Source: Comamonadaceae bacterium | GTDB taxonomy: Bacteria > Pseudomonadota > Gammaproteobacteria > Burkholderiales > Burkholderiaceae_C | Direction of reading: 5' to 3' | NCBI GenBank assembly: GCA_027488735.1 | Contig: JAIYBB010000003.1 | Location: 62,001 to 126,000, forward strand | DNA length: 64,000 nt | Part shown: positions 34,740-45,276 of the stretch, piece by piece | Numbering within the stretch: position 1 is the first letter of the stretch | Layout: every line of letters begins with the position of its first letter | Translations under genes and position numbers: made by a program | Notes under the pieces: model-generated | Seen by the model: only the letters and a program-made list of their open reading frames with translations | Databases searched by the model: none | Told to the model about the DNA's origin: nothing

Positions 34740-34816
34740 TGGCAGGGGAAGAAGGATTCGAACCTTCGCATGCTGGAATCAAAATCCAGTGCCTTAACCA
34801 ACTTGGCGACTCCCCT
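34740..34816 (-). tRNA. tRNA-Gln (TTG)
   Basis: A 77-base cloverleaf on the minus strand: acceptor AGGGGAG paired with TTCCCCT, anticodon loop with TTG, T-arm GAAGG-TTCGAAT-CCTTC, and encoded CCA. It sits between ispE (32 bases upstream) and prs, probably in one transcript that is cut by tRNA processing. Confidence 0.95.
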
Positions 34817-34848
34817 ACACGAGAAACCTGTTTTTCAACAAGTCTGCG

Positions 34849-35703
34849 TCAAACGTCGCAGGAAACCCATCCGGCCAGGGGATGAATTTCCAGATTGCTA
34901 CACAGCTGCAACTGCCAGCCCTTTGGCGGATCGGAGAGCATGGTATCAGACGAAATGCGGGCAAACACCGCGCTGCCTGAACCTGTCATTCCGGGCCGTA
35001 ATCCCTGGCGGATGAACCACTCCAAGGACTGGTCAACCTGCGGGCACAAACGCCTGGCAACTGCTTGCAAATCATTACGCCCGAAAGCGAATGGCCATGC
35101 AGCAAAGTCCGACATTGTAGCAGGTGAAGAATCCCGTTTTAGCTCTGGATGCTTGAATATTTGGGCAGTCTCAAGCCCCGCATCGGGTTTGAGAACCGCA
35201 AATTTGGCGTGTGGCAGTGACAACGGGGTGATGATTTCTCCGATGCCTTGCACCCAAGCGTTGCGCCCGCGTAGAAAAAAAGGCACATCTGCACCCAAAG
35301 ACAAACCCAATGGCAGCAACTTGGACAGAGGCCAATCGAGTTTCCACAACCGGTTCAAAGCCAGCAAGGTCGTGGCAGCGTCAGAAGAGCCGCCACCCAT
35401 TCCAGCTTGTGCCGGCACTCTTTTTTCTATTTGAATCAGCGCGCCATGAGAGGTGCCGCTGACTTGTTGCAATAAACGCGCGGCCTTTAAGCACAAGTCT
35501 TCATCAGGCAATGCATGGGTCAAATCGCGGCGAAGCAATTGGCCGTCTGTGCGCAAATCAAAATGCAAGATATCCCACCAGTTGATCAGCATGAATGCTG
35601 ACTCGAGCAGGTGATAACCATCAGCTCGTCGGCCAGTGATATGCAAAAAAAGATTTAGCTTGGCCGGTGCAGGGACATGGTGCAAACTGCGGGTCAAAGC
35701 CAT
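34849..35703 (-). CDS. ispE: 4-diphosphocytidyl-2-C-methyl-D-erythritol kinase
   Basis: A 284-residue GHMP kinase of the non-mevalonate isoprenoid pathway. PAPAKLNLFLHITGRRADGYHLLES, the ATP loop VPAQAGMGGGSSDAATTLLALN and the MTGSGSAVFA motif near the C-terminus are diagnostic. It follows lolB by four bases and precedes tRNA-Gln. The start at 35703 leaves six residues before the family's HHVPAPAKLNL. Confidence 0.94.
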   Translation of the reverse strand: MALTRSLHHVPAPAKLNLFLHITGRRADGYHLLESAFMLINWWDILHFDLRTDGQLLRRDLTHALPDEDLCLKAARLLQQVSGTSHGALIQIEKRVPAQAGMGGGSSDAATTLLALNRLWKLDWPLSKLLPLGLSLGADVPFFLRGRNAWVQGIGEIITPLSLPHAKFAVLKPDAGLETAQIFKHPELKRDSSPATMSDFAAWPFAFGRNDLQAVARRLCPQVDQSLEWFIRQGLRPGMTGSGSAVFARISSDTMLSDPPKGWQLQLCSNLEIHPLAGWVSCDV

Positions 35704-35707
35704 GGTG

Positions 35708-36226
35708 CTATCGGGACGGATCCAACAAAAGTGTCAAATGGAGTTTAGGCAAAGGGCTTGAGCGTTGGGCAAAAATGCGCCGGCTCCGAGGCAAGTTTTC
35801 TGCTTTGATTTGCCAACCGTCTAGCGACGGACCATCTCTGTTGAGCCAAGCCATGAGTGTTGGCAAAGGCAACGCTGCCCCAGTCAATTGCTGGGTCAAA
35901 TCTTCCATGGAAGCAAATTGTTTTTGCTTGTTGCCCTCGGTCAAAACAGCAGAGTTAGGTGTCCAACTGGCCACAGCCACCGTACTACCCAGTGGCGAGT
36001 AAATGGTCAATTCGCCATTCTCAGCCGTACCTTGAAGGTCAAAATTAAAGCTGAACTGTTCGGGTTTGTCTTGCAAGATACGCAATTGCAAGCGACCCTC
36101 CCAGTGGCCTTGTTGTGCCAATTCGGTGGACTTGGATTTGTTGGAAAACAAACTGCAGCCAGACAACAGTAAAACCGAAGTGCACAACCACAGGGCTGAA
36201 AGACGGTTGAATTGAAAAACAGTCAA
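35708..36226 (-). CDS. lolB: Outer-membrane lipoprotein insertion protein LolB
   Basis: A 172-residue lipoprotein that accepts lipoproteins from LolA and inserts them in the outer membrane. The signal peptide ends in the lipobox LLSGCS (Cys about residue 24). The barrel begins GHWEGRLQLRILQDKPEQFSFNFDLQGTAENGELTIYSPLGSTVA, a good LolB match, and includes LMAWLNRDGPS. It overlaps the upstream TPR gene by four bases and precedes ispE. Confidence 0.85.
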   Translation of the reverse strand: MTVFQFNRLSALWLCTSVLLLSGCSLFSNKSKSTELAQQGHWEGRLQLRILQDKPEQFSFNFDLQGTAENGELTIYSPLGSTVAVASWTPNSAVLTEGNKQKQFASMEDLTQQLTGAALPLPTLMAWLNRDGPSLDGWQIKAENLPRSRRIFAQRSSPLPKLHLTLLLDPSR

Positions 36227-37983
36227 AGCTTGACTTTCAAGCGCTTGAGTGTTTCCAAGAGCAAATCATTTTTTCCATCCATGCGTGCAACTTCTCGCCA
36301 AATTTTGAGGGCTTTTTCTTTTTGCCCCAGACTCCACATTACTTCGCCCAAGTGGGTACCAATTTCAACGTCATTTTTCGTGTCGTAAGCGCGTTGCAAA
36401 ATGGCCAGCGCCGCTTGCTTGTTTCCCATGCGGAATTCAACCCAGCCCAAACTGTCTGTGATCATGGGATCTTCTGGAGAAAACTCCAAAGCCTTGACGA
36501 TCAGTTCACGCGCTTCAGGCAATCGCATATTGCGGTCTGCCAAGGCATAGCCCAAGGCATTGTAGGCATGCTCAAAACTGGGCTTTTCCGCGATGACGCT
36601 GCGCAGTAACCGCTCCATTTCATCTAAGCGGTTGAGCTTTTCAGCCATCATGGCCAGTTCGTAGCGCAAATCCAAATCGGCTGGTTCTTCATCGACGGCT
36701 TTGCGCAATAACTGGTAGCCCGGTTCGTACATTTTGTAGTCGCGCAGCAGTTTCAATTCGGCTTGTAATTTGGCGCGTTTGGCTTGCGGAGTGGTGTCGG
36801 GCAATTGCGCGAGCAATGCCCGGGCTTTGGCCATGTCGCCGCGACTGGCCAGCAAATTGGCGCGTTGCACTTGTACCTGCGTGGCGGATTGTGGATCTTG
36901 TATTTTTGCCAGCCAAGATTCAGCTTCCGCTGGTTTTTTTTCTTTGGTGGCGATTTGCGACAACATCAGATAGGCCTGCGACAAGCGCGCATCTTCTTTG
37001 GTTTTTTCAATCTCGATATAACGAAGCAAGGCCTTTCTTGCGTCATCGTTTTGGCCTTGTTCCATGGCCAATGCGCCTTGCAATAACCAAGCGTCTGCAA
37101 AGTCAGGGTGGCTCTTGTTGAGCAGTTGCAATTCGGCTGTGGCTTGTGGCAAACGTTGGTTGTCTATCAATACGCGCGCATAGCTCAAGCGCATGTGTGG
37201 CGGCGAGTTGTCGCTGAGCACGCTTTTGAGCAAGTCCTCAGCCTCGGGTACGTCCAGTGAAAATAATTCCAATGCTAAAAACCCAGGTTCCATGGCGGTA
37301 GGGTTGCGGGCCAAGGCTTTCTTCACCGCTTCCACAGCTTGTGGCAATTTTTTGGCTGACACCCGCATGCGGCCAATGGCCGTCCAACTGGCCGCTGCTG
37401 TCACAGGCTTGTCGACAAACGGCACCAGTGCCTGTTCCACCACAGCTGCCGCTAATTCTTGGTCCTTCACTTGGGCATAAATTTGCGGAAGACCATTGAT
37501 CAGCAACACTTGTTCTGCTTCTGGCGCAAGTTGCACATAAGCGCGCAAAGGCATCAGGGTTTCGGGCAACTGGTTCAAGGCCACCAAAATTTGCAACACA
37601 TGCTGGTTGGCTTGGCGCGACATGGGAAACGCTTTTTTCCAAATACGTGCGCCGTCTAGTGCGGTTGTTCCATTGCGGGCGGTCAGTGCAATTTCTACTG
37701 CGCGCTTGTAGACCGCTTCATCTGCAGATTTGCGGGCAGCGTCAAGCATCAATGAATAGCCAGCGCCCAAGTCCCCTTCGCTGACTTTCATCTCCCCCAA
37801 CATGATCAACATGGCTGTTTCAGCGTTGAGGTTGGAATTGTTGATCACCTCGGGTTTGTCGCTATTTTTAGCTTCAGGTGTGTTCTGCGCCTGCGCGGAC
37901 AAAATGCCACCGCCGAGAAAAACCATGCAGGCCACAGCAATTGAGCCGAGGGGAGAAAGAAGGTGCTTGAGGGGTGTATTCAT
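36223..37983 (-). CDS. Exported tetratricopeptide-repeat protein
   Basis: 586 residues with a signal peptide (about 1-32, ending LSAQAQN) and helical repeats through most of the length. Clear TPR units are near the C-terminus (AYNALGYALADRNMRLPEARELIVKALEFSPEDPMITDSLGWVEFRMGNKQAALAILQRAYD). Homologues sit next to lolB in many betaproteobacteria. It is probably a periplasmic scaffold for lipoprotein or envelope assembly (inference). It is divergent from mutM, with 39 bases between starts. Confidence 0.82.
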   Translation of the reverse strand: MNTPLKHLLSPLGSIAVACMVFLGGGILSAQAQNTPEAKNSDKPEVINNSNLNAETAMLIMLGEMKVSEGDLGAGYSLMLDAARKSADEAVYKRAVEIALTARNGTTALDGARIWKKAFPMSRQANQHVLQILVALNQLPETLMPLRAYVQLAPEAEQVLLINGLPQIYAQVKDQELAAAVVEQALVPFVDKPVTAAASWTAIGRMRVSAKKLPQAVEAVKKALARNPTAMEPGFLALELFSLDVPEAEDLLKSVLSDNSPPHMRLSYARVLIDNQRLPQATAELQLLNKSHPDFADAWLLQGALAMEQGQNDDARKALLRYIEIEKTKEDARLSQAYLMLSQIATKEKKPAEAESWLAKIQDPQSATQVQVQRANLLASRGDMAKARALLAQLPDTTPQAKRAKLQAELKLLRDYKMYEPGYQLLRKAVDEEPADLDLRYELAMMAEKLNRLDEMERLLRSVIAEKPSFEHAYNALGYALADRNMRLPEARELIVKALEFSPEDPMITDSLGWVEFRMGNKQAALAILQRAYDTKNDVEIGTHLGEVMWSLGQKEKALKIWREVARMDGKNDLLLETLKRLKVKL

Positions 37984-38022
37984 TGAAGAATGATAATCCC
38001 AGCGATTGATAAAGTCTCCCCT

Positions 38023-38838
38023 ATGCCTGAATTACCCGAGGTTGAAGTAACCCGACTGAGTTTTGCCCCGGCCATTGCTGGGGCAAATATCCTGAATGTT
38101 CAGCTTGGCAAGCCCTTGCGCTGGCCGTTGTCATGCCATTCAGACGGCTTAATTGGCAGGCAGGTGCTGCGCGTCAGGCGTCGGGGTAAATACTTATTAC
38201 TCGATTTGTCGCAAGGAATATTGCTCATTCACCTGGGCATGTCAGGTTCGCTGACATTTGCAACACACGCGCCGCCTGCGGGCAAGCACGACCATTTTGA
38301 TTTATTCACAAGCCACGGATTGTTGCGTCTGCACGATCCCAGACGTTTTGGCGCTGTGGTTTATGTCGACAGTGAATCGGATGCGTTGGCGGTCAAATTG
38401 CTGGGGCGTTTGGGAGTAGAGCCCTTGGAGGACAGTTTTGACCCCAATGCATTTGCATCTGGGTTAAAAAAGAAAACTGCGCCTGTCAAGCAAGTACTGC
38501 TGGCGGGTGAGTTGGTGGTGGGGGTTGGAAATATTTACGCCAGTGAGGCTTTGTTTTTGGCTGGGATCCGACCTGCCACCCGAGCCTCTCGCATCAGCAA
38601 ACCCAGGGCGTTTAAATTGCACCAAGCCATTCGAGAGGTGTTGGCCAGCGCGGTTGAAAAGGGCGGCAGCAGTTTGCGCGATTTCTCCAATGCCCAAGGA
38701 CAAAATGGCTATTTTCAATTGCAAGCAAATGTCTATGACCGGGCCGGTCTGCCTTGTCGGACGTGCAATGCGCCAATAAAGCGCTTGGTTCAAGGCCAGC
38801 GTTCAAGTTTTTATTGCCCGCTGTGTCAAAAGCCCTGA
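38023..38838 (+). CDS. mutM: Formamidopyrimidine-DNA glycosylase
   Basis: A 271-residue base-excision repair enzyme removing 8-oxoguanine. [10 protein letters not shown] gives the catalytic Pro2/Glu3 after Met removal. [17 protein letters not shown] and [23 protein letters not shown] follow. A C-terminal zinc finger ([25 protein letters not shown]) is complete. The ATG at 38023 is fixed by the PELPEV start. It overlaps mutY, its partner in 8-oxoG defence. Confidence 0.96.
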   Translation: MPELPEVEVTRLSFAPAIAGANILNVQLGKPLRWPLSCHSDGLIGRQVLRVRRRGKYLLLDLSQGILLIHLGMSGSLTFATHAPPAGKHDHFDLFTSHGLLRLHDPRRFGAVVYVDSESDALAVKLLGRLGVEPLEDSFDPNAFASGLKKKTAPVKQVLLAGELVVGVGNIYASEALFLAGIRPATRASRISKPRAFKLHQAIREVLASAVEKGGSSLRDFSNAQGQNGYFQLQANVYDRAGLPCRTCNAPIKRLVQGQRSSFYCPLCQKP

Positions 38839-39857
38839 GCCCGTTTGCTGTTCGCTTGGTGCAATGGCAGCGCCAACATGGGCGCCATGATTTGCCGTGG
38901 CAAAACACCCGCGACCCTTACCGCGTTTGGTTGTCTGAAATCATGTTGCAGCAAACGCAGGTGGTCACGGTCATGGGTTACTACCAACGGTTTTTGACAG
39001 CGTTTCCGGATGTGCAAGCACTGGCCGCTGCGCACTTGGACCAAGTGCTGGGTTTGTGGAGCGGTCTGGGTTATTACAGCCGGGCGAGAAACCTTCACGC
39101 ATGCGCCCAGCAAGTGGTCAGCGAATTTGCAGGCGTATTTCCTCAGAGTGTCGAGCAATTGCAAACCCTCAAAGGCATCGGTCCGTCCACAGCCGCTGCG
39201 ATTGCATCGCTGTGTTTTGAGCAACGTGTCGCCATTTTGGATGGCAACGTGAAACGCGTTTTGACAAGACACCAAGGCTTTGCGCTGGATTTGTCTTCAT
39301 CGGCGAATGAAAAAAAATTGTGGGAACTGGCCAAACTGTGCTTGCCTGCAACCGATTTAGACATGCCTTCTTACACGCAGGGCATCATGGATTTAGGTGC
39401 AACCTTGTGCACCCGAACGGCACCGCAATGTCAGCGCTGTCCGGTTCATGCAGATTGCGTGGCATTTGCCACTGGCAATCCGGCTGACTATCCGGTTAAA
39501 ACTCGCAAGATCAAACGCAGTGCTGAGAGCCTGTGGTTATTGTGTGCCACGACATTACAAGGCGATGTCTGGTTGCGTCAACGTCCGCCAACTGGTGTCT
39601 GGGCAGGCTTGTATACCCAGCCCATCTTTGAGGGAGAGGACGGTGTGCTGTCAACTCTGCCCCAGAAATGGCGCCACCAATTACATGTACAAACTGCTTT
39701 CACGCATGTATTGACACACAAAGACTTGCATATTCACGCATGCCGCCTGAGCTTGCCCAAACGCATGGATTTGGGAGAGGGGACTTGGTTTTCAGCGAAC
39801 GATTGGCCTGCACTGGGCCTGCCAGCGCCAGTCAGGAAATTGTTAGAGCACGGTTAA
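38823..39857 (+). CDS. mutY: A/G-specific adenine glycosylase
   Basis: A 344-residue repair enzyme that removes A opposite 8-oxo[25 protein letters not shown] carries the catalytic Glu. [14 protein letters not shown] is the helix-hairpin-helix, [10 protein letters not shown] the catalytic Asp loop, and [17 protein letters not shown] the [4Fe-4S] ligands. A NUDIX-like C-terminal domain reads the 8-oxoG. The start is unclear: GTG 38823 is the closest candidate to the family N-terminus ([13 protein letters not shown]), so the overlap with mutM is about 16 bases. Confidence 0.92.
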   Translation: MSKALSPFAVRLVQWQRQHGRHDLPWQNTRDPYRVWLSEIMLQQTQVVTVMGYYQRFLTAFPDVQALAAAHLDQVLGLWSGLGYYSRARNLHACAQQVVSEFAGVFPQSVEQLQTLKGIGPSTAAAIASLCFEQRVAILDGNVKRVLTRHQGFALDLSSSANEKKLWELAKLCLPATDLDMPSYTQGIMDLGATLCTRTAPQCQRCPVHADCVAFATGNPADYPVKTRKIKRSAESLWLLCATTLQGDVWLRQRPPTGVWAGLYTQPIFEGEDGVLSTLPQKWRHQLHVQTAFTHVLTHKDLHIHACRLSLPKRMDLGEGTWFSANDWPALGLPAPVRKLLEHG

Positions 39858-39882
39858 ATACGCGATACAAAAGCGCGCGCAT

Positions 39883-40752
39883 TTAGCTCGTGTCAAGTTC
39901 GCGGTGTCGCTTGAGACTGACCCAATGCTTGGCAAACCGCATTTGCAAACGCTCCACCAAGTACACCGAGCGGTGCTGTCCGCCCGTGCAACCAATGGCT
40001 ACGGTGACATAACTGCGGTGGTCTTGCTTGAGGGAAGGCAACCAGTGGTCTAAGAAGTCAGCGATTTGGTTTTCCATGGCCAGCACCGGCGGGTGTTGAC
40101 CGAGCCAAGCGGCGACTGCCGCGTCGCGCCCGGTTTGTTCTTTCAAGCCCGCTTCGTAATGCGGGTTGGGCAACATGCGCACGTCAAAAACGAAATCGGC
40201 ATGTACCGGAATGCCGCGCTTGAAGGCGAAGGATTCAAACATCAAAGTCAGTTGAGAGCCGGCGGCTGTCACCAAATCGTGGATATAGCTTTGCAGTTTG
40301 CTGGCGCGCAATTGGCTGGTGTCAATGATGTGGGATTCTTCGCGCAAATCGGCGAGCAGCTGGCGCTCGAGTTCGATGGCGTTCATCAAATCTCTGGCGG
40401 TTTGCGTACCGTCAGAGGAAGCATGCGACAGCGGATGGTTACGCCGTGTTTCCGAAAAACGGCGCAGCAAGGTGTCTGAGCCCGCGTCTAAAAACAGCAG
40501 GCGCACATTCACATCTTGTTTACGTAACTCGGCGAGTTGAGAGGGCACGGTATGCAGTGCATTCGCGCTTCGCACGTCCATGGCGATCGCGACTTTGGTG
40601 GTTTGCTTGCGGTCTTCGAGTTGCACAAACGGCATCAGCAATTCGGGCGGAAGGTTGTCGACGCAGTAATAGCCTGCGTCCTCTAACGCGTGCAAGGCGA
40701 TGGACTTGCCGGAACCGGCCATGCCGGTGATCAGCACGAGTTCGCGTTTCAT
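39883..40752 (-). CDS. rapZ: RNase adapter protein RapZ
   Basis: 289 residues. An N-terminal Walker A ([26 protein letters not shown]) heads the kinase-like domain, with [24 protein letters not shown] after it. The C-terminal domain contains [26 protein letters not shown] and the [17 protein letters not shown] signature. In enterobacteria RapZ controls glucosamine-6-phosphate synthase through sRNA decay; that circuit is not shown here. It is coupled to recN (ATGA overlap). Confidence 0.93.
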   Translation of the reverse strand: MKRELVLITGMAGSGKSIALHALEDAGYYCVDNLPPELLMPFVQLEDRKQTTKVAIAMDVRSANALHTVPSQLAELRKQDVNVRLLFLDAGSDTLLRRFSETRRNHPLSHASSDGTQTARDLMNAIELERQLLADLREESHIIDTSQLRASKLQSYIHDLVTAAGSQLTLMFESFAFKRGIPVHADFVFDVRMLPNPHYEAGLKEQTGRDAAVAAWLGQHPPVLAMENQIADFLDHWLPSLKQDHRSYVTVAIGCTGGQHRSVYLVERLQMRFAKHWVSLKRHRELDTS

Positions 40753-42440
40753 GTTTTGGCGGCCCGCGTTTTAGCTTTGGCGGTGCTGGCGCTGGCCATG
40801 GCTTGCAGCATTTCGCGTGCATGCGCGTGCGTGGTGTCTGACAAACGTTCGCCGCCAAGCATGCGGGCGATTTCGCTCACACGCTGTTCGCCATTGACGG
40901 TTTCGACCGCGCTGAAACTGCCTTGCTTGTCCGATTGTTTGGACACCACCCAATGGTTGTCTGCACAGGCTGCGACTTGCGGCAAATGCGTGACTACCAT
41001 GACTTGGCGGTCGCGCCCGAGTTGTTTCATCAAGCGCCCGACGGTTTCTGCCACCGCACCGCCCACACCTGAGTCCACTTCGTCAAAAATCAGTGTTTGC
41101 GCTGTACCCAATTGGCTGGTGGTAACGGCAATAGCCAGTGCAATCCGCGACAACTCGCCGCCTGACGCCACTTTGCCAACCGGGCGTGGTGTGCTGGCCG
41201 CATGTCCTGCTACCAGAAAATGGATGTCTTCCAAGCCGTGGCTGGCGGGCTCGGCGAGGTTTTCCAAAGTGACTTCAAAACGACCGCCTTGCATGCCCAA
41301 GTTTTGCATGGCAGCGGTGATGCTCGCAGCCAATTTTGGGGCGGCAGCGGCGCGGGCTTTGCTGAGCAGTTTGGCTTGCTTCATAAAGGCCTGAGAAGCG
41401 GCTTGCTCTGCTTTTTCAAGCGCGACCAGGTCAGCTGCCGCATCGAGTTTTTGCAATTCGAGTTGCCAGCTGGCGTACAAGTCTGGCAGTTCGGTAGGTG
41501 TGCGCTTGTAGCGGCGCGACAAAGACACCCACAAGCCCAAGCGAGCATCCAGTTCTTCCAGACCTTGCGGGTCAAGGTCGGCGCGGCGCAGCCAGGCTTG
41601 CAGGCTGTGGGCCGCGTCTTCGGCTTGCGCGAGACATGCGGCCAGTTGGTCGGCCAACACTTGAAACTCGGGTTCTATATGGCTTTGTTCCAGCAAAGCG
41701 TTTTGCGCATGCGTTAAGCCTAGCGTTGCTGGGGTGTCTTCGCCGTTCAAGTGTTGCAATGCGGTTTGCGCGGCTTGCATCAAAGACTGTGCGTTGGACA
41801 GCCGTGAATGCTGTGCATTCAACTCGTCCCATTCGTCAGCGCGGGGTGAGAGTTTGTCGACCTCACCGATTTGCCAAGCCAGCCGTTCGCGCTCTTGCTG
41901 TAACTGGTTTTGCGCCAAGCGAGCGTTGGATAAATTTTGTTGCGCTGTGCGCCATTCGTCCCAGGCCTGTAGCAAATGGCGTGAATCCACACCCGCGTAA
42001 GCATCCAGCAGGCCGCGCACTGCGCTGGGTTTGGTCAGGCTTTGCCAAGCGTGCTGGCCGTGTATGTCGACCAATTGGTCGCCGATCTCGCGCAATTGCG
42101 CCGCAGTGGCCGCGCTGCCGTTGATCCAAGCCCGGCTCTTGCCTTGCGCGTCAATGCTGCGCCTGAGCAGCAGTTCATCGCTTTCATCAAAGCCGTTGGC
42201 GGTCAGCCATTGGTTGACCACAGCACCCGCTGCAAAACCGGCGCTGATTTCGGTGCGTGCGGCGCCCTCGCGCACCACACCGGCGTCGGCGCGCGCGCCC
42301 AGCACGAGTTGGAGTGCGTCAATCAAAATGGATTTACCCGCACCGGTCTCGCCGCTGAGCACGCTGAATCCGTGGCTGATGTCGAGTTCGAGTTGCCGCA
42401 CGATGACAAAGTCGCGCAGGCTGATGCGTTGCAAACTCAT
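40749..42440 (-). CDS. recN: DNA repair protein RecN
   Basis: A 563-residue SMC-like ATPase acting at double-strand breaks. The Walker A head is [28 protein letters not shown] long coiled-coil arm follows (about residues 150-370). The C-terminal head has the signature [16 protein letters not shown], Walker [14 protein letters not shown] and the late [13 protein letters not shown]. The ATG at 42440 ([14 protein letters not shown]) is the family start. It overlaps nadK upstream and rapZ downstream by four bases each. I see no clear LexA box nearby. Confidence 0.95.
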   Translation of the reverse strand: MSLQRISLRDFVIVRQLELDISHGFSVLSGETGAGKSILIDALQLVLGARADAGVVREGAARTEISAGFAAGAVVNQWLTANGFDESDELLLRRSIDAQGKSRAWINGSAATAAQLREIGDQLVDIHGQHAWQSLTKPSAVRGLLDAYAGVDSRHLLQAWDEWRTAQQNLSNARLAQNQLQQERERLAWQIGEVDKLSPRADEWDELNAQHSRLSNAQSLMQAAQTALQHLNGEDTPATLGLTHAQNALLEQSHIEPEFQVLADQLAACLAQAEDAAHSLQAWLRRADLDPQGLEELDARLGLWVSLSRRYKRTPTELPDLYASWQLELQKLDAAADLVALEKAEQAASQAFMKQAKLLSKARAAAAPKLAASITAAMQNLGMQGGRFEVTLENLAEPASHGLEDIHFLVAGHAASTPRPVGKVASGGELSRIALAIAVTTSQLGTAQTLIFDEVDSGVGGAVAETVGRLMKQLGRDRQVMVVTHLPQVAACADNHWVVSKQSDKQGSFSAVETVNGEQRVSEIARMLGGERLSDTTHAHAREMLQAMASASTAKAKTRAAKT

Positions 42441-43333
42441 GAACCTCCCTCGTTCCAATGCAGTTTTTGCCTGAGTGTGTCAAAGTAACTCCAGCCCCGG
42501 GGGTGGAGAAATACCGCGTGGTGTTGTGATTTGCGCACCTTGACCTGATCGCCAATGACCAGCTCAGCCAGAGATTGCATATCGAAATTGGCGCTGGCGT
42601 CGCGCCCGGCCACCAGTTCAATGACAATTTCCGCAGAGTCGGCCAATACCAAAGGCCGATTGGACAAGGTGTGTGGCGCGATAGGCACCATCACCAAACC
42701 GCCCAGCGACGGTTGCAGCAGCGGGCCGCCTGCGGACAGGGAATACGCGGTCGAACCTGTCGGGGTGGCGATGATCAAGCCGTCAGCACGTTGGTTGGCC
42801 ACGAAATGGCCGTCAACGCTCACGCGCAATTCGACCATGCCGGTGGTGGCTCCCCGGTTCACCACCACATCATTCAAGGCCTGCGCCTCCAAAATCAATT
42901 CTGTACCGCGCCATACCTGCGCCTGCATCATCACCCGGTGGTCTTCTTCGTATTCGCCTTTGAGCATGGGCTCTAACTTGGCTTCCAATTGATCCAGCGC
43001 GATATCCGTGATAAACCCCAACCGCCCTTGGTTGATGCCAATCAGGGGTACGCCGTGCGGTGCCAACTGGCGCCCGAAGCCGAGCATGGTGCCGTCGCCG
43101 CCGACCACCAGAGCCAGATCGCAGCGGCTTGCAATGCCCGGCACATCCAACGTGGGCGCCACATCCAGCCCGATTTGCTGGGCTGAATCCTTTTCCAAAC
43201 ATACGTCAGCCCCCAAGTGTTGAAGCCATTGCGTGAGGGAAGTCAATACCTGCCTGGCCTGGGCGGGCGGCGCGCTGTTGAAAGCGGAGTGGTGTTTACC
43301 GATCAGGGCGATGTGGCGGAAAGTCAGGCTCAT
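42437..43333 (-). CDS. nadK: NAD kinase
   Basis: A 298-residue enzyme phosphorylating NAD to NADP. The GGDGT motif is in [18 protein letters not shown] with the catalytic Asp. [24 protein letters not shown] and the [19 protein letters not shown] substrate loop are standard. The start is ATG 43333; a TTG at 43339 would add two residues. It is divergent from hrcA (39 bases between starts), the common betaproteobacterial order. Confidence 0.96.
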   Translation of the reverse strand: MSLTFRHIALIGKHHSAFNSAPPAQARQVLTSLTQWLQHLGADVCLEKDSAQQIGLDVAPTLDVPGIASRCDLALVVGGDGTMLGFGRQLAPHGVPLIGINQGRLGFITDIALDQLEAKLEPMLKGEYEEDHRVMMQAQVWRGTELILEAQALNDVVVNRGATTGMVELRVSVDGHFVANQRADGLIIATPTGSTAYSLSAGGPLLQPSLGGLVMVPIAPHTLSNRPLVLADSAEIVIELVAGRDASANFDMQSLAELVIGDQVKVRKSQHHAVFLHPRGWSYFDTLRQKLHWNEGGS

Positions 43334-43372
43334 GGGCAAATTACATCATTAAAATGATTCGAAAGGATGACC

Positions 43373-44374
43373 ATGCTCGATGACCGTGCCAAGTTTCTGC
43401 TGAAAACCCTGGTTGAGCGCTATATCGCCGACGGCCAACCGGTGGGTTCGCGCACCTTGTCGCGTGCCAACGGCATCGAATTGTCCCCTGCCACGGTGCG
43501 CAATGTCATGGCCGATCTCGAGGAACTCGGGCTCATCGTCAGCCCGCACACCTCGGCCGGGCGTATTCCCACCGCCAAAGGCTACCGGCTTTTTGTGGAC
43601 ACCATGCTCACCGTCAACCGGGATGATTTGCAAGCCCCGACGTTGGCACCCGAGCAACCGCAAAAAGTGATTGCCAACGCAGCCAGCCTGTTGTCCAACT
43701 TGTCGCATTTTGTCGGCGTGGTCATGTCACCGCGCCGTGGCTCAGTGTTCCACCATATTGAATTTTTGCGATTGTCAGACCGGCGCGTCTTGGTCATCAT
43801 TGTGTCGCCGGATGGCGATGTGCAAAACCGTATCATCTTCACCGACACCGACATCAGCCAGTCACAGTTGATTGAAGCCTCCAATTACTTGAACGCGAAT
43901 TTTGTCGGCATGGGCATAGAAGAAGTACGCCAGCGTTTGCAAATGGAAGTGGAAAAGTTGCGCAGTGAAATTGCTGCGCTGATGCAAGCGGCGGTGCAGT
44001 TCAGCTCTGAAGCGATTAACTCGACAGAAGATGAGGTGGTTATCAGCGGCGAGCGCAACCTGTTGTCGGTGTCAGACTTTTCCAGCGACATGGGGCAGTT
44101 GCGCCGCGCGTTTGATTTGTTCGAGCAAAAAGCGCAGCTGATGCGTTTGCTGGATATGTCCAACCAGGCCGAGGGCGTGCGTATTTACATAGGCGGCGAA
44201 AGCCAGATCGTGCCGTTCGAAGAATTGTCGGTGGTCAGCGCCAATTACGAAGTGGACGGGCAAGTGGTCGGCACATTAGGCGTCATTGGGCCGACCCGCA
44301 TGCCCTACGACCGCATGATTCAAATTGTCGACATCACCGCCAAATTGGTGAGCAACGCGCTGAGCCACAAATAA
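43373..44374 (+). CDS. hrcA: Heat-inducible transcription repressor HrcA
   Basis: A 333-residue winged-helix repressor that binds CIRCE operators and is tuned by GroEL. The HTH part is [69 protein letters not shown]. The GAF-like dimer domain ends [31 protein letters not shown]. The ATG at 43373 has AAGG at better spacing than the ATG at 43367. No CIRCE is visible before hrcA itself, but a perfect one lies before rpoH at 24445-24471. Confidence 0.96.
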   Translation: MLDDRAKFLLKTLVERYIADGQPVGSRTLSRANGIELSPATVRNVMADLEELGLIVSPHTSAGRIPTAKGYRLFVDTMLTVNRDDLQAPTLAPEQPQKVIANAASLLSNLSHFVGVVMSPRRGSVFHHIEFLRLSDRRVLVIIVSPDGDVQNRIIFTDTDISQSQLIEASNYLNANFVGMGIEEVRQRLQMEVEKLRSEIAALMQAAVQFSSEAINSTEDEVVISGERNLLSVSDFSSDMGQLRRAFDLFEQKAQLMRLLDMSNQAEGVRIYIGGESQIVPFEELSVVSANYEVDGQVVGTLGVIGPTRMPYDRMIQIVDITAKLVSNALSHK

Positions 44375-44413
44375 AAAACCGCCGCTGCAAGGGCTTGCAA
44401 ACCGGCGGTTTTT
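44374..44413. terminator. Bidirectional terminator after hrcA
   Basis: AAAACCGCCG and CGGCGGTTTT form a stem; the loop itself contains a small TGCAA/TTGCA hairpin. It is flanked by an A-run and a T-run, between two convergent genes. Confidence 0.85.
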
Positions 44414-44424
44414 AAGAAGACTGC

Positions 44425-44931
44425 TTAGACTTTACCCAGATAGTCGCGTTTGCCTAATTCAACACCGTTGTGACGCAAAATGACATACGCAGTGGTCACA
44501 TGAAAATAAATATTTGGCATGGCGTGGTTGAGTAAAAACTGCATGCCTTTGTAATGCGTTTCCACATCGCCGCGCTTGGTGACGATGTCTTTGTCTTCGG
44601 TGCCGTCAATGTGTGAGGCGTTAAAACCTTCTACAAACGCTTTAGTTTTGGCAACCCTTTGCAACAAGTCGGCGATTGTCACTTCGTTGTCTTCGTAAGC
44701 GGGAATGTCCACGCCGGCCAGTCGAGCAACCACGCCCTTGGCGGTATCGCAAGCAATTTGCACCTGCCGCGTCAAAGGGAGCATGTCCGGGTACAAACGA
44801 AACTGCGTCAGCGCAGATTCGTTCCACTTTTTGGCGTCTACATGTGTTTGTGCTTTGCTCAGCAGGTGCTCCAAATTTGTCAACATATTGGCAATGCGCG
44901 GCACACTGGCTTGGTACATGGAAATAGACAT
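44425..44931 (-). CDS. DUF1993 family protein
   Basis: 168 residues beginning MSISMYQASVPRIANMLTNLEHLLSKA, the usual DUF1993 start. RLYPDMLPLTRQVQIACDTAKGVVARLAG and NHAMPNIYFHVTTAYVILRHNGVELGKRDYLG are the conserved blocks. The helical fold resembles DinB-like four-helix bundles. Its function is not known. The ATG at 44931 is preferred to one at 44946 because it gives the family N-terminus. Confidence 0.87.
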   Translation of the reverse strand: MSISMYQASVPRIANMLTNLEHLLSKAQTHVDAKKWNESALTQFRLYPDMLPLTRQVQIACDTAKGVVARLAGVDIPAYEDNEVTIADLLQRVAKTKAFVEGFNASHIDGTEDKDIVTKRGDVETHYKGMQFLLNHAMPNIYFHVTTAYVILRHNGVELGKRDYLGKV

Positions 44932-45003
44932 GGTTGCATCTTTCATTCAAAGAGACAGATTTTGGCATGGTCGACCGGTTTGAATGCGTAAAATGAATCG
45001 GTT

Positions 45004-45082
<79 letters not shown>

Positions 45083-45122
45083 TTCTTTTCACCGCATTCA
45101 GCGTGGTAAGATGCGAAGCAGT

Positions 45123-45199
45123 GCGGCTGTAGCTCAGCTGGATAGAGTACTTGGCTACGAACCAAGGGGTCGTGGGTTCGATTCCTGCCAGCCGCACCA
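45123..45199 (+). tRNA. tRNA-Arg (ACG)
   Basis: A 77-base cloverleaf with CCA. The acceptor GCGGCTG pairs with CAGCCGC, the anticodon loop CTACGAA gives ACG (A34 read as inosine), and the T-arm is GTGGG-TTCGATT-CCTGC. It lies 40 bases after the preceding tRNA, so the two are probably one transcript. Confidence 0.95.
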
Positions 45200-45209
45200 C
45201 CTCATAATG

Positions 45210-45241
45210 GCTTAGCGTGTTTTCACGCTAAGCTTTTTTTT
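45210..45241 (+). terminator. Terminator of the tRNA pair
   Basis: GCTTAGCGTG and CACGCTAAGC form a perfect 10-bp stem around a TTTT loop, followed by eight T's. Confidence 0.92.
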
Positions 45242-45276
45242 GGCTCGCAAACGCATAGCTTTACAGTTCAGTCAAT

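Noticed and set aside
40749-42440. Several long plus-strand open frames opposite recN
   Set aside because: They are Arg/Ala/Gln-rich shadows of the recN coding strand without start signals or family likeness.
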